A DNA stretch of 64,000 nt from NCBI GenBank assembly GCA_023627715.1, contig JAMAHW010000008.1, positions 62,001 to 126,000 on the forward strand, in the 5' to 3' direction. The notes beneath the pieces were generated by a model. That model saw only the letters and a program-made list of their open reading frames with translations, ran no database searches and was not told the origin of the DNA. How positions within the stretch are numbered: the first letter of the stretch is position 1; every line of letters starts with the position of its first letter. Positions 44,002 to 55,327 of the stretch are shown in pieces. A program made the position numbers and the translations under genes. Origin of the DNA: Periconia sp. R9002 (taxonomy: Eukaryota; Ascomycota; Dothideomycetes; Pleosporales; Periconiaceae).

Positions 44002-46897
44002 ATGGAAGACGCACCCTCTGTGCTCAGAGCTGGCTCTCCTGCCGTTGCTAAGACACAGTCTATGGACCATGTGCCCGCAGCTCTACGCGCTGGTTCTCCA
44101 GGCGTTGGATCGCCCACTGGAGCATTCTCAGGATCGCGTCCACCTCTCACTCGAAAGAACACATCGGGCTCAGACAGACTTGCACAACTGTTTCCTTCTC
44201 GTCCGTCCTCGGTCGCGCCCATAAGTCCTCTAGATACGCCTCCGTTGTCGAAGCGGAACTCATATCCTTCTCCAATCGCTGTCCCAGCCGACCCCTCGTA
44301 TCACATCCCACGCGCACCAGCACCTCCTTCGTTCTCCGACGACTCATCATACAATTCGACGCCCGACGCCTTTAGTCCAACGGGGGCTCAACACAACTTA
44401 CAGAATCGTGGCGGAACCAGTCGCTTGATGAACCGGTTGGCCTCGCTGAGACACCCAAGATCTAGGGGCACGGAATACAATAGGTTGGACGACGAGGAAT
44501 CTGGTTTGGGGAGGGATAGACTTGGAAATGTTGCAGAGGTGGAAGAGCCTATAGGATACGATTTGAGTGGATACGATGGGTCAATATCCATGAACAAGAT
44601 CAATACCCACAAAGGAATGAGCGCGGCAGACCATAGAGAACGGGAGCGTGATTTGAGTGAAGCGGGTTACGCTGCTGAATATGAACGACTCGAGGCCCAG
44701 CTTGGGGCAGGCATGGCTACTGTTATGGAAATGCCTTACGACGAACGCGATGTGAAACCAGCAAAATCTGCAGAGCAGGGGCATCGGAGAGGACTGTCTG
44801 ATCCCAAGATAGCGCAGAAGGAGGCTGAAAAAACAGGCGAGATAGTTGCGGTTGCAGAAATCACTGTCGACATTAGTGATCTTACGGAAGAAAACAATGA
44901 TAGCGAGACCCGTAGCGTACTCACAGCAGGCCCTAAAGAGAATGGCGAAAGAAGTTACTTTTTTCCTCATGGTAAGTGTTTCCTACGCATGCAGGTTCCG
45001 ACGAATTTGAAGTGACTTCCTTTAAACTCGATGCCAGTGGAGGACGTGCTAACATTGACAAGATCCCGAAAAACCCTCGTGGCGACCTTTTTCGATGGGC
45101 TGGCCATGGCTTACTTGCCTTATCCTTATTGCGTTAATCTTAGCCGGACTTCAAGAATTCATTTGCCAACTATCCATGCGTAAAGTGAGGGAAGATCCGC
45201 AAGGAGGACTTATTCAGTTCACGAAAGCCAAAGAACTGCCCATGCTTGCGTACTTTCTGTGGAAATATGCTCCGGTCCTGCTCTTCGTTGTCTATGGTAT
45301 CTGCTGGCAAATCACCGATTTCGAGGTCAAACGTCTAGAGCCTTACTACCAGCTTTCCAAAGAAAATGGGGCTACAGCGGCCGAATCACTCAACATGGAC
45401 TATCTCACGTTTATGAGCTGGCTTGTTCCACTCAGAGCATTACGGCATAAACAGTATGCCGTGATCTACATCTCTCTGGCTACTCTTATATCAAGTAGCT
45501 TGGTACCAGTGCTGCAATCAGCGTCTGTAGAGATGTAAGTAACAATTCCCTCCTACTCGAAAATCAATCATGAGCTTAGCAAAGCGTTATTGGTGAGGTC
45601 TCATAATTTTGCTAACAACCTACTTTGACTAGGTATCCTCCGCGTCAATTTCGTAAGAGCGAGGGTATAAAATCCATTCGAATCGACCCAGCTTGGTCAA
45701 GAGCTGTGACCATCTCCTTGCTCTTTGTTGCTATTTTCGGTGTTATCCTTATGCTCAGCATGCGACGAAAGAGTGGTTTACTTTCTGACCCTCAGGGCAT
45801 AGCTGGTATCGCTGCCATGGCCACGAAGAGTCACATTCTCGCAGACTTTCGCGGATTGGATACTGCACCACTGGATAAAATTCACAAGCAGCTTCGCCAT
45901 CGTCGTTACAATCTCCACAAAAGTGCTCTATGGCAGGGCGAATACATTCGCAATAGCACAGAAAAAATCCCGGATACTGGGTCTGATCCTCGTCCGCTCA
46001 TGCTTCGGCTAAAGGCGGGAATCCCTTATATCTGCTATCTGGTTCTGTTCATGATTGCTATCCCATCATTACTGTTCATAGAAGGGGCCGACATTGTCGT
46101 TGAGAAGCTTCCATTTCTTCTTACTGCACTAGCAACCGCCGTCAAAGTGCTTTGGGGAACGTTAACCAGCGACGTCCGTACGTGTGGCCACATATCTCAT
46201 GACTGCCCTTTGTGAATTTTGCTAATCCCGTCTAGGCATGTTGGAGCCTTTCTACATTCTTTCCCAAGGCGGCGCCCCACCCAAAACCCTTACACTTGAT
46301 TATACTGGCACAAACCCCTTATTCCTCCCCTTCGTAGCTTTAATGAACAAGCACTATCTTGTTGCTCTAGTTGGGACCGGCGCGATCATGGCCGAAGTTT
46401 TGACAGTCTGCGTCTCCGGTCTCTCCGTCAACGGTCAGAAATTCGTCGCGGGTCACGGAGGCGAAGGCAAGAAGGAAGACGATGACGAATGGGACCGCGC
46501 CAACACGGACCAAACCTTCACTTCGTTCTGGACCTCCTTCTGTCTCTCCCTCGCTATTCTCGTCTTCCTCATTGCCGTCGCGATTGTCGTGTACCTCCGC
46601 CGCTCGCACAAGTTCATGCCGCGCCAGATCGGCACAATGGCTTCCGTCCTCGCTTTCATCCACCAGAGTAAGATGTTGGTAAATTTCGTCGATACGGAGG
46701 AGTTGGACAGCTCGCAGATGACAAAGCATCTAGAGCGCAAAGGAAAGACGTATGCACTAGGCTGGTTTTCGGGCAGAGATGGTGACGATCACTGTGGGAT
46801 TGATGAGGAGCCTATGCTTGCGCCGTATAAGTACGGGGTCGATTGGACAAAAACGCGTCTTTTGGGGCATCAGGTCGGAACGTGGGAACACTACTGA
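44002..46897 (+). CDS. DUF3433-domain multipass membrane protein
   Basis: Four exons: 44002-44971, 45063-45534, 45633-46177 and 46236-46897, giving 882 aa. Residues 1-320 are a Ser- and Pro-rich cytosolic region with repeated LRAGSP-type motifs. Helices follow from WPWLTCLILIALILAG onward. The DUF3433 signature occurs twice: VKRLEPYYQLSKENGATAAE with SLNMDYLTFMSWLVPLRALR, and later RMLEPFYILSQGGAPPKTLT with LDYTGTNPLFLPFVALMNKH. Each is flanked by membrane segments. Fungal proteins of this class are around 900-1300 aa and sit in the plasma or internal membranes; one relative, Neurospora spray, affects hyphal growth and calcium. The intron branch sites GCTAAC are clear. Biochemical function is unknown. 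Confidence 0.85.
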
Positions 46898-47453
46898 TTT
46901 GTAGCTGTTGTATTTGTATGTCATGTTGGAGAATATCTCTCCCTTTACTTAAATCACCTACATTGAACCTTGATAACCATATAAAGAAAAAATTATAGCA
47001 AGCGAAGCCTACTTCTTGAGTAGGTAATAAACAGTTTCCGAACCTTCAAAATTCATGGCCTTCCGTTTGTTCTTCTTGCTTTATCGTCTCCCCTCAAACA
47101 GCTCACAACATCTGTGTTCATGATGTGAGTTCTTGCTAGACCCATCTCACCAACAGCCAAAACCTAATAACAAGCCCTAGAACATAGTGAGAGCCCCTAA
47201 GATCATACGAGGCATAATCACCGAAGTACACTAGAATGTTCCAACTCGATTGTGGCGCTGTGCTGCTGTGGCGTTGTGGCTGGTGTTCCTATCGTGGGAA
47301 AGCCCCCGAGATCAGATGATAAGAGCACTTCAGAGCTGAAGATTGGAACTGCTGCCTGAGAACCGTACATCGAGGAATTTATCTCTCACGCACGCTGCTC
47401 AGAAGCATAATTATACACACTTGTAGACCTTTTCGATTGCACAATTCTACACC
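46898..47453. other. Intergenic, no gene seen
   Basis: This is the 3' flank of the DUF3433 gene and the promoter of the next membrane-protein gene. It is AT-rich near 46970-47000, possibly a polyadenylation region. No gene is visible. Confidence 0.5.
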
Positions 47454-48839
47454 ATGGCCGGGGAGTCTTTGGAGATGCATCTCCAACTTAATACCACTGC
47501 CCCTGATCCCCTCGGTTTCGGCAGCGTGAGTGGTTTCTATGGGCCAGGGGCTTGGGCGGGATGGTTTTTAACATTGTGCGCTTCCTGGATACGGTTGGGC
47601 TCCACCGAAGGCTTCGATTCTAGTACATGGCTTTACCTTCTAGGCTTGAGTTGGGCCGCTCTTGATCTGCTAAAGCACTTCTATGCCTTACATTCGTTAT
47701 GGAAGGCCAAGAACGAGACTTGGATGAAGGAGGGAGCAGCAGTAGGGGCGGCTTTTACCGTATGCTTCTGGGGATTAATGCATGCGGTTTTACAGGTGTG
47801 CATATGGTATCGACTTAAGAAGCGCAAAACGCAGCGAGGCCTTGCTCTCATCTTCGGATCGGCACTTCCTGCCTTTGCACTCGCTACAATAGGTTTGACA
47901 CTTCTGGTTGAAGGAGACGCGGCAATCCTGGAAATCACGCGAAATATCCCCGCTCTTTACTACAAGGGCATGCGGGCTGCGGATGAATCCAACGAGGCTA
48001 CCAAGGAATTTGGACCAACTCCCACTTCTCATCATCTACAGTTGTCGTTAGCTGGGTGGTTTGGCGCGTGGGCCCTCTTATTCTACGCTTTCGTTCTGTT
48101 CCGTTTATTTAGAAAATCGGCTGGTTGGAGGTTTGTTGCAGCTATTCTGAACTGGCTCCCTTCTCCCGACCTGTCCCGCGTTAGAGACGATCTCGCTCTT
48201 CGACGCAAGATTGGCAGAGGGGTATATATCGTTGGTATCGCCTGGCTTGTCATCTCGGTTACCGTTTGGGACAAACTCTTTCCTCAGTGGATATGGTTCA
48301 TTCCCTATTATATTATATGCTTCGTCTTCGGAACACCGTTCGTGATCTTTGCCAACGGCTTTTTTCTGAACATCGCCTACATCTTCAAGGCGTATTTTCA
48401 CCTTGGTTCCTCTGTTTCCCAATCCTGCATGTACATGCCTTGCGCACCGCAATCGATTTCCGAACTCGACCAAGCCGCAGCTCTACTCGCTGGCCTTTTC
48501 TCACTTTGCATTGCAGAGATCTTAGTGCCCGTCATTCAGGAGTTGCGAAATAAGAAGGGGGAGAGTCGCATTTCCGAGCAAGAGATTGAAGATACATATG
48601 AAATGCGGGTATTACGGAGTATGAACCTACCACTTTCTCAACCTTTGCTTGGACCCCCGTCGGATGCTGTCCTAGCCGCTCGAGCTGCATCGAGCGGTGA
48701 TCGGAGTGACTCTGCAGCTGATGATGAAGATGTCGTGATAGAGCCGTCCAGAAGAGTGGGCACTGGTTTTGAACTTGAAGAGGGTAGGGCGGAGGACTGG
48801 AGGGCGAGGAAGATGAACTCTACAACACTGGCAGAATAA
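47454..48839 (+). CDS. Multipass membrane protein of unknown function
   Basis: A single exon of 461 aa from the ATG at 47454, in good context (ACACCATGG). The extracellular-looking start LQLNTTAPDPLGFGSVSGFYGPGAWAGW leads into about eight hydrophobic segments, including WLYLLGLSWAALDLL, GLALIFGSALPAFALATIGL, WFGAWALLFYAFVLFRLF, VYIVGIAWLVISVTVW and WIWFIPYYIICFVFGTPFVI. The last 110 residues form an acidic, Ser-rich cytosolic tail. I do not recognise a named family. Its position just after another membrane-protein gene on the same strand may or may not be meaningful. Confidence 0.75.
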   Translation: MAGESLEMHLQLNTTAPDPLGFGSVSGFYGPGAWAGWFLTLCASWIRLGSTEGFDSSTWLYLLGLSWAALDLLKHFYALHSLWKAKNETWMKEGAAVGAAFTVCFWGLMHAVLQVCIWYRLKKRKTQRGLALIFGSALPAFALATIGLTLLVEGDAAILEITRNIPALYYKGMRAADESNEATKEFGPTPTSHHLQLSLAGWFGAWALLFYAFVLFRLFRKSAGWRFVAAILNWLPSPDLSRVRDDLALRRKIGRGVYIVGIAWLVISVTVWDKLFPQWIWFIPYYIICFVFGTPFVIFANGFFLNIAYIFKAYFHLGSSVSQSCMYMPCAPQSISELDQAAALLAGLFSLCIAEILVPVIQELRNKKGESRISEQEIEDTYEMRVLRSMNLPLSQPLLGPPSDAVLAARAASSGDRSDSAADDEDVVIEPSRRVGTGFELEEGRAEDWRARKMNSTTLAE

Positions 48840-49055
48840 CATTAGATTGCTATTAAATATAGAGAATTAGAAGGAATGAAACACTTAATCTTCACTTGAC
48901 ATTTGTTCGCTCATTGTACCTGTGATTAATAATGTGTCATTTCATACTGACGGTTATACTCCATGATCCTAGGGTTAAGCGTAGCAGTAATGCTTCAGGG
49001 TCGTAGATTTCCAAGACTGCGATAGCAAAGGAATTCTGAACCAACCTTTGCTTAA

Positions 49056-49598
49056 TCAATCTTCTAGAAACATTCCCTGGAATTTGTTCGGGAAATCAGC
49101 GCCCTCTTCAGTTGTCTCCGGATTCTTGTTACCAGCGTCCATTGGGTCGACGAGATCATCCAACCCAGGTCCACTCCCCTCCTCCTGCTCCCAACTCCAG
49201 CCTTCTTTGAAAATTCCAGGGACCACGGGGATATCATCCTCTTTTGCCTCTGCAAGCCTCTCAGAATAGGTCCGCGTATTACGTTGAAGGTCCATGGCTT
49301 CCCGCATCAACCCATCTATCTCGCGAGCCAGTAGGGCTGAGCTAAACTTGCATGCCTCGACCTTTTGCTTGAAGAGGATGAAGATGCGCTTCTCGTTAAA
49401 GGCCCACTTCAGCCACCATTGATTCCTCCAGAAGTAACAGTCATATTTTCCCGGGTCCTCCGTAGCACAATCTATGAGCAAGTCCCGATTGGCAACGGAT
49501 TCTTCTACGTCCTTCAGGATCGCTTCAAGTTCAATCATTCGCTCTTCGAGTCTAGGGTCTGGTGCCGGCATTTGGTGAGTTTTGGAGACGTCAGCCAT
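49056..49598 (-). CDS. Hypothetical protein, 180 aa
   Basis: A single exon from the ATG at 49598. The N-terminal two thirds look helical (RLEERMIELEAILKDVEESV, ALLAREIDGLMREAMDLQR) around a Trp-rich patch YDCYFWRNQWWLKWAF. The C-terminal third is acidic and Gly/Pro-rich (GWSWEQEEGSGPGLDDLVD) and probably disordered. There is no signal peptide or membrane helix. No family is recognised. Expression and start are unproven, but the composition is protein-like. Confidence 0.6.
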   Translation of the reverse strand: MADVSKTHQMPAPDPRLEERMIELEAILKDVEESVANRDLLIDCATEDPGKYDCYFWRNQWWLKWAFNEKRIFILFKQKVEACKFSSALLAREIDGLMREAMDLQRNTRTYSERLAEAKEDDIPVVPGIFKEGWSWEQEEGSGPGLDDLVDPMDAGNKNPETTEEGADFPNKFQGMFLED

Positions 49599-50552
49599 GC
49601 TGCTGATCTCTGAATTTTGCGATGTTGGTTGTTTCGTTCAGAGATTGCTGGTTGAGGCTGGTTCGTCTTGGTTGTTCTCAAGTTGTGTTTTCTATGTGAA
49701 GGTTTATACATGCGCGAAGGTGAGTCAACATTGTGCAACAACATGATTCACCATTTTGAGTTGTACAGTGATAAAGAGCAAGAGGCTAACTCTTCGGTCA
49801 ACAGGCTTGGTCCTACATCTACATCGTGGATACAAAGTCAGCTTAACTCAGCCAGGGGTGATACAATGAGTGATGAATGTCTCAATCCACCACGCCAAGT
49901 GGTATCTCGATAACAAACGACTCTGTACTTGGAGTTTGACACACTCAGGTAGAATGGCATTCCGCTCAAGTGCTATGAACGTGTTTTCATTCAACCCCTC
50001 TCCTATATATTATGGAGTTCGGTGCGCCCTAGGATTGCCTGATTGTTGACATGAATCAAAATCTTGATCAAGCGTTAACAGCCTATAGAAGGTACATTAA
50101 GAGGCTATATAGTAGTGTGTTAAAGTAGTAAGTGCGGTTATAACGTATTCACTCTTGGGGATTTTGTATTGAGTGATTGGCCGGAATAGGTGCATGGCCA
50201 GTTCATTCGTGTCACAAAAAAGCGGCCTGGTACCAGTCACCTCTTTGTGAATCTAAAAGGCCATATATGTGACGATTTGACATTTGGTTCTCAAACATGC
50301 AGTTACGAGTTACTGCTCAAATTGATGCGATTACAAAGCAAGACCTTGCGTGCTTGTGGGCATGCACAATAGGAGAAAGGAAAGCTTCGGGTGGTCGCTC
50401 TTGCTGTATTTCCCACGTGGTCGGTTACGTGGGAGTTTGCAAAAGGGAAAACGCCCACCGCCCAAGCCTCAACCTCACGACCAGACAATCTCAACACCAA
50501 AAATTCAAAAAAAAAGAAGGCCGTATATCCTACAACTGTAGGGCTTTTCAAG
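49599..50552. other. Intergenic, no gene seen
   Basis: This lies upstream of the 180-aa gene and downstream of the tRNA; both are on the minus strand. Short frames near 49668-49913 and 50190-50600 look like chance. Confidence 0.5.
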
Positions 50553-50633
50553 CGACGCCTGCAGGATTCGAACCTGCGCTCCCGAAGGAACGGGCTTAGC
50601 AGGCCCGCGCGTTAACCACTCCGCCAAAGCGCC
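50553..50633 (-). tRNA. tRNA-Ser (anticodon GCU)
   Basis: On the minus strand an 81-nt cloverleaf can be drawn. The acceptor stem GGCGCTT pairs with AGGCGTC, with two G-U-type pairs. The D arm GCGGAGTGGTTAACGC contains the A-box. The anticodon arm is CGGGC-CTGCTAA-GCCCG with anticodon GCT, there is a long variable arm (TTCCTTCGGGA) as expected for a serine tRNA, and the T arm is GCAGG-TTCGAAT-CCTGC (B-box GGTTCGAATCC). It reads AGC/AGU codons. No intron is present. The gene is divergent from the TFIIIC-subunit gene that starts 507 nt away. Confidence 0.93.
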
Positions 50634-51140
50634 GGTTATTTGATGAAAAATTTACCGCCAAAATAATACATGTATGGTGCTTTACAGAGTCATCACAGCC
50701 CCCGAGAACGTTTCACTGGAGCAACACCGAACAATCAGTATCACCAATGGTTCTGTTTGATGCGAAGAGCGGGGAAGCTGCGCTGAGAGTCCGTGCGAAA
50801 CATGACTAGGTACTTAGTCATACCTAGCAGCTCTCTCTGCTCCACAACCCTTCCGTTGGTACTTAAAAGGAAGATCGGATTTTGAGATTTGTACCATCCA
50901 GAAAACACAATATTCCAAACAAGACTTTGAAACCGGACGGACCGAAGCTCTTATTCAAAGGATCTAACTAGCGAAATTTCTTTCCAAACGACCGTTCCAT
51001 TGCGACAGAAAAAAAAACTTTCTCTTTCCACACATGCGCGGCGCAATTCTAGCCAATAAGCGCGGCGTTTTCCGCTCTAGTGCAGAGCAGCATACATCAC
51101 ATTACACCACAACATAAGTAGTTAGTCGCATCTAGCATAC
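50634..51140. other. Divergent region between tRNA-Ser and the TFIIIC-subunit gene
   Basis: About 500 nt shared upstream of a Pol III gene (minus) and a Pol II gene (plus). It includes an A8 run at 51009-51016. No further gene is seen. Confidence 0.55.
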
Positions 51141-53505
51141 ATGACTGAAGGTATATTTGCCTCGTTAAGACGATTATGCTGCATCTCATGGCTAACGAAG
51201 TCGGTCAGATAGACAGTCTCGGCACGCGCGCGGTGAGCGCAAGTCGTATAACATCGACCCTCTTGCAGGACTGGAATTAGAGGTAGTATCGGACGGCGGA
51301 TCTGCTCCCATCGATGGAAATGATGAGATTGTTGAGGGGAATTTGTCTGCCAATGAGTTCGAAGCCGGGCAAGAGGAGGACGATGATGCCGACGAATATG
51401 TCGACGGCGCTGAAGTGAACGAGGAGGAAGAAAACGACCGCGACGATGATGCTATCGACGAGGATGCGATTGAGAGTGATGAGTCTGACATAGACATTCT
51501 TTCTGACGATGAGAGCGTTAGACCCAAACGTCCCAAACAAAAAGCGGCGAAACGGCCAAAACAACAAGGGAAGAAAAAAGACGCTGACCGTTCTGCGAAG
51601 GACATCACTTTTGGAAAAGGCGTTGCTCAGCGGCCCACTCAATACCTCAAATCCTCGGCTGAGAGACCGCGACAAAGAGGGATCGATGAATGGCAGAAAG
51701 GTGGCCAGCCGGGACGGTACAAGACGTACTTCGGGCCTACATGGGAAGATATCCATCCTGCGCTGCAAACAAGAGACTACTGGCAAGTCCAAGAATGCAT
51801 GCCGAGCCGCGCCGATGGTAACTTGAGAAAATCATTTTATGTTACTGAGGATGCACATGCGAAAGAGGTTAAAAGTACTCGCGAGTGGTATGCGACCTAC
51901 GGACGAGACACATTCTCCGTCGGCCAAAAGAGTAAGGTATTGGCGGACCACGAATGGAAGCCATATCTACTCAATCGCGGACCAGAATCCATGGATCTAC
52001 TTATGGGCGAAGTGAAAGAGCCTAAACTATTCACGTTGAAGAAGGGCGAGTTCATGAAAGTCTCTGCACCATTTGCACCTAAGACGAAACGACGAGGCTG
52101 GGCGTTCAATCTCGGCGCGAGGATTCAAGAGGCACAGTGGGCGCCCAACGAGGAAGGGCACATACAATACCTCGCAGTGGCTGTGGCACAGAGTGCTGCT
52201 AAGAAGCCTGCCCATAAGCCTCTCGAGAATCCATATGCCCCGGCATTTACAGCTGAAAATCCCTTCCCCGCTTCAATACAGATATGGGCTTTCGAGTCGA
52301 TAGAGAATGGGGGTCTTGACGAAGAAAAGAGCCCAAAGCTTGAGAATGTCATTTGTACGGATTGGGGGGCCGTCAAATCTTTCAGATGGTGCCCGGTGGC
52401 AAGCGATAGTCGAGTGGTTCAGGGTGACGAAAATGGTGAGGTTGTTCATCTTGGATTGCTCGCTAGTATTTGGTCAGACGGCAGACTCAGAATCCTCGAC
52501 GTATCCTTCCGGAGGCCCAACTCCAGCGGACAGAAACTGCAATATACACATTACTCGCGCGCGGCTTTCGATATTGGATTTCCCGAAACAATACCAACGT
52601 GCTTACATTGGCTATCAGGCACAACCATCTCAGCCGCAACAGCAGCAGGCACCGTGGCAGTTTGGTCGCTGAACCGTGAAGGAGCATTCCCAACACCAAA
52701 CAGCCAGAACTTCACGCCAAAACCTTGGCTCTATAAAACAATGTCCGACACATACATCCTCACCATATCCTCAGGCTACCCATCCCGCCCGCAATATATC
52801 TCCATCACCACTGGCGACGGCTTCTCCCGCATGTTCGACCTGCGCTTCCCAACCACAGACAAATGTGCCTCAGCACGAACGCGCATGATGTCTACCAACC
52901 AAGACTGGCACGAGCACACGCAAGCCTTCGTCATGGTCGATGAGTACTTCATGCTCAAACACGCCTCGGTTCGCCGGTACTTCGCCAATTCGTACACGAT
53001 GAAGCTAGACAGCGCGCTTTTGTGCTGCGCAACAAGTCCAGTGCAGCCTTGTATCTTAATTGGCGGTGCGGATGGGACCGTGGCGGCGAGTAACCCGACG
53101 GCAAAAGTCCTCAATACCAAAAATCCCGTTTGGCAACAAACCTGGTTCAAGCACGAATGGCGTCGACCCGTCGACCAACTTCCCTCCAACACGAATCCCA
53201 CGAGCACAGCTACAAATGCGAACGGCGATCTCAACACCACCTCTTCAAACCCTAATACACCCTCACCTTCTTCTACGCTATCTAGGCCTCTTACACGCAT
53301 CACCGAAGGCTACAAGCCGCAAAAGGTAGGCACGTCCGGCCGCGACGAGGTAGATAGGGACAAGGAGCTCGGAAAGCTTATTACGATTTACGAAGAGCCC
53401 TCGGCGATCACGAAGGTGGCGTGGAATCCGAATCTCAAGTTCGGGACATGGGCTGTCGCGGGGACGCAGAATGGGTATCTTAGGGTGGAGGATCTGGGGA
53501 TTTAA
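51141..53505 (+). CDS. TFC6: Transcription factor TFIIIC WD-repeat subunit (Tfc6-like)
   Basis: Exon 1 is only 10 nt (51141-51150, ATG ACT GAA G). The main exon is 51209-53505. The join gives MTEDRQSRHARGERKSYNID at the start and 768 aa in total. The intron (58 nt) has GTATAT and a GCTAAC branch site 9 nt before its AG. The N-terminal 110 residues are very acidic, then basic (PKRPKQKAAKRPKQQGKKK), as in fungal Tfc6. The rest forms a WD-like propeller: RIQEAQWAPNEEGHIQYLAV, SIQIWAFE, SFRWCPV, LLASIWSDGRLRILDV, TISAATAAGTVAVWSL, CILIGGADGTVAASNP, ITKVAWNPNLKFGTWAVAG. Tfc6 helps TFIIIC bind the B-box of tRNA genes for Pol III transcription. An AAA-like or histone-binding WD protein is a less likely reading. 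Confidence 0.82.
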
Positions 53506-53795
53506 CGGTGAGGTTTGTATTACTGGGCGTGATATTGACACCTGAGATACGGTGCAGAAGAGACTGTAGAGGTCAAAAGGTGCGCTTCAGTCTCGAGGAT
53601 GATCTACAATAGCGCCATATTTGTTGGACTGCCTTACACCAATATGATGCCACGTTTTGAATACACACATATCACGGTCTTTTTTGAAGGTTGGGTAATT
53701 CACATAGTTTATATCTGGATGAACTGCATATTACAGGTGCGTTGTAACAGCATAGAGGAAGATACCTCGAGCTCGTATCCAACATACCCGAAACT

Positions 53796-55060
53796 TTATG
53801 TCACAGGCCTCCTCAGTTCCAGTATATTTGCCAGGGGCACATTTCCCTTCCCACCCCAACCGGCTGGCCCTGCCTTGACCTCTGGCCGTACATTTGCGTA
53901 CCAATTCCATGCTTTCCTGTCCAGCTCTTCTTTGTTGATACTGCCAGCCCACGACTCGCAAAGATGCTCCAACGCTCGAAGAAGAAGTCCTAGATTTCGC
54001 TCCTTCTCGACTGGCGGCTTCCTCTTTTTAGTATTCGAGGTGACCGCCTCTTCAGTTTTCTTGTCGAACGATTTGAGCAAGTACGCCCTTGTTGGTTCGG
54101 GTTTGTAAATGGGGAGTTCCGGGGTAGAATCGTTGCGCCGCCCAGGGGCCACTGGACCATTTGACTTCTTGAGTGCTTCCAAATCAACACCCCAAAGAGC
54201 TGGTTCTTCCTCGGATTGGGCAATTTCCAGGGGGTCTTGCACAAGTGTTTCATCTGTGAGTATTCGTTTGAGCGACCGGTCAACTTTCTTCGGCGGCGTG
54301 GATTGTGTGTCAGCTGGAAGGGTGTCTTGGGTCGACTGTGATTCTTTCTTCGCCTCTTCTTTTATTTTTGGTCCTCTCCACTCGTAACCCCAACGTTTCA
54401 TGACTCTAATCTGTCGTCCCATTACAGTGATGACTGGTTGGCCTTCTCCCCACCCCTCCTCTTCAGCAGTGCTCCCTTTGTGGATGCCAATGTACTTTGC
54501 TTTGCTTTGGCTGTTGGCGCTGCACACGGCTTGAGCAAGACTAAGCCTACTTGATATCGGCTGCTCTGGCATTGTGTATTTCAACAGGGTGACGGCGAAA
54601 GCTAAAATTAATGGCGCCCGATTGGTGTAGATGATTGTTTCTCTTAATGTGTCTGCGTCTACATCGACCTCTGGCAAAGCCAACGAAGCCTCATATGTCT
54701 CAGGGTCCATAGCCATTCCATAGGATGGTTTTGGTCTTTTCACGGGGAACGGGACAATGGATGTTGATATGGAGGCTTCGCTGGATGACCGCTTCTTCGA
54801 CACTCGCTTGGCGGCATTGAGCACCTGCCGAGCTAGCTTCTCGTCATCGAACAGGGTTTTGAGATGGTCAAAATCGGATTTTGCGATTTCGGTGGGACTG
54901 GGTCACGTCAGCGCCTGTATGACACGAAAGGTACTGGTGCTCACGTGATCAATTTGGCGCTCTGGAGGTCCTTGACTTTGCCCATGGCTTGAGCTAACGG
55001 GACCTTTGCATCTTGGGACAAGAATCGCAGTAGGAGCTGTATTTGTTGAGCTGAAGCCAT
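53796..55060 (-). CDS. Conserved-looking hypothetical protein, basic, possibly nuclear
   Basis: Exon 1 is 55060-54945 and exon 2 is 54897-53796, joined in phase 2 (KLIT then PTEIAKSDF), giving 405 aa. The N-terminal 80 residues are helical (QIQLLLRFLSQDAKVPLAQA, DDEKLARQVLNAAKRV). A central part has ITVMGRQIRVMKRWGYEWRG. After a long polar linker the C-terminus holds LGLLLRALEHLCESWAG and a distinctive aromatic block RKAWNWYANVRPEVKAGPAG followed by WGGKGNVPL. Basic stretches (SKKRSSS, NTKKRKPPVEK) suggest nuclear import. I do not recognise the family. The two-ended conservation-like pattern suggests a real domain protein. It shares a 267-bp divergent promoter with the SR140 gene. Confidence 0.7.
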
Positions 55061-55327
55061 AGTTACATAGGTAGACTCAACACGAGTGAGAGTGAAGACA
55101 GATTCAGTTCCAGCACTGGACGAAGGTGGAGTATGTACATAATGATTATGTGAGTAGACACGGACGCGCCCTCATTAGCGCCATGACGCCAGGCAGGGCA
55201 GATACGCGGGCGCTGGTGCACGGACCCCCCGCGGCTACATTGTTGGAGCTTGTGGGGATTTACCTTCCTTACTTCCTCCGCCCCACCTTGTCATTCGTGT
55301 TTTTGAGGGCCATGGTCAGTAACTAAC

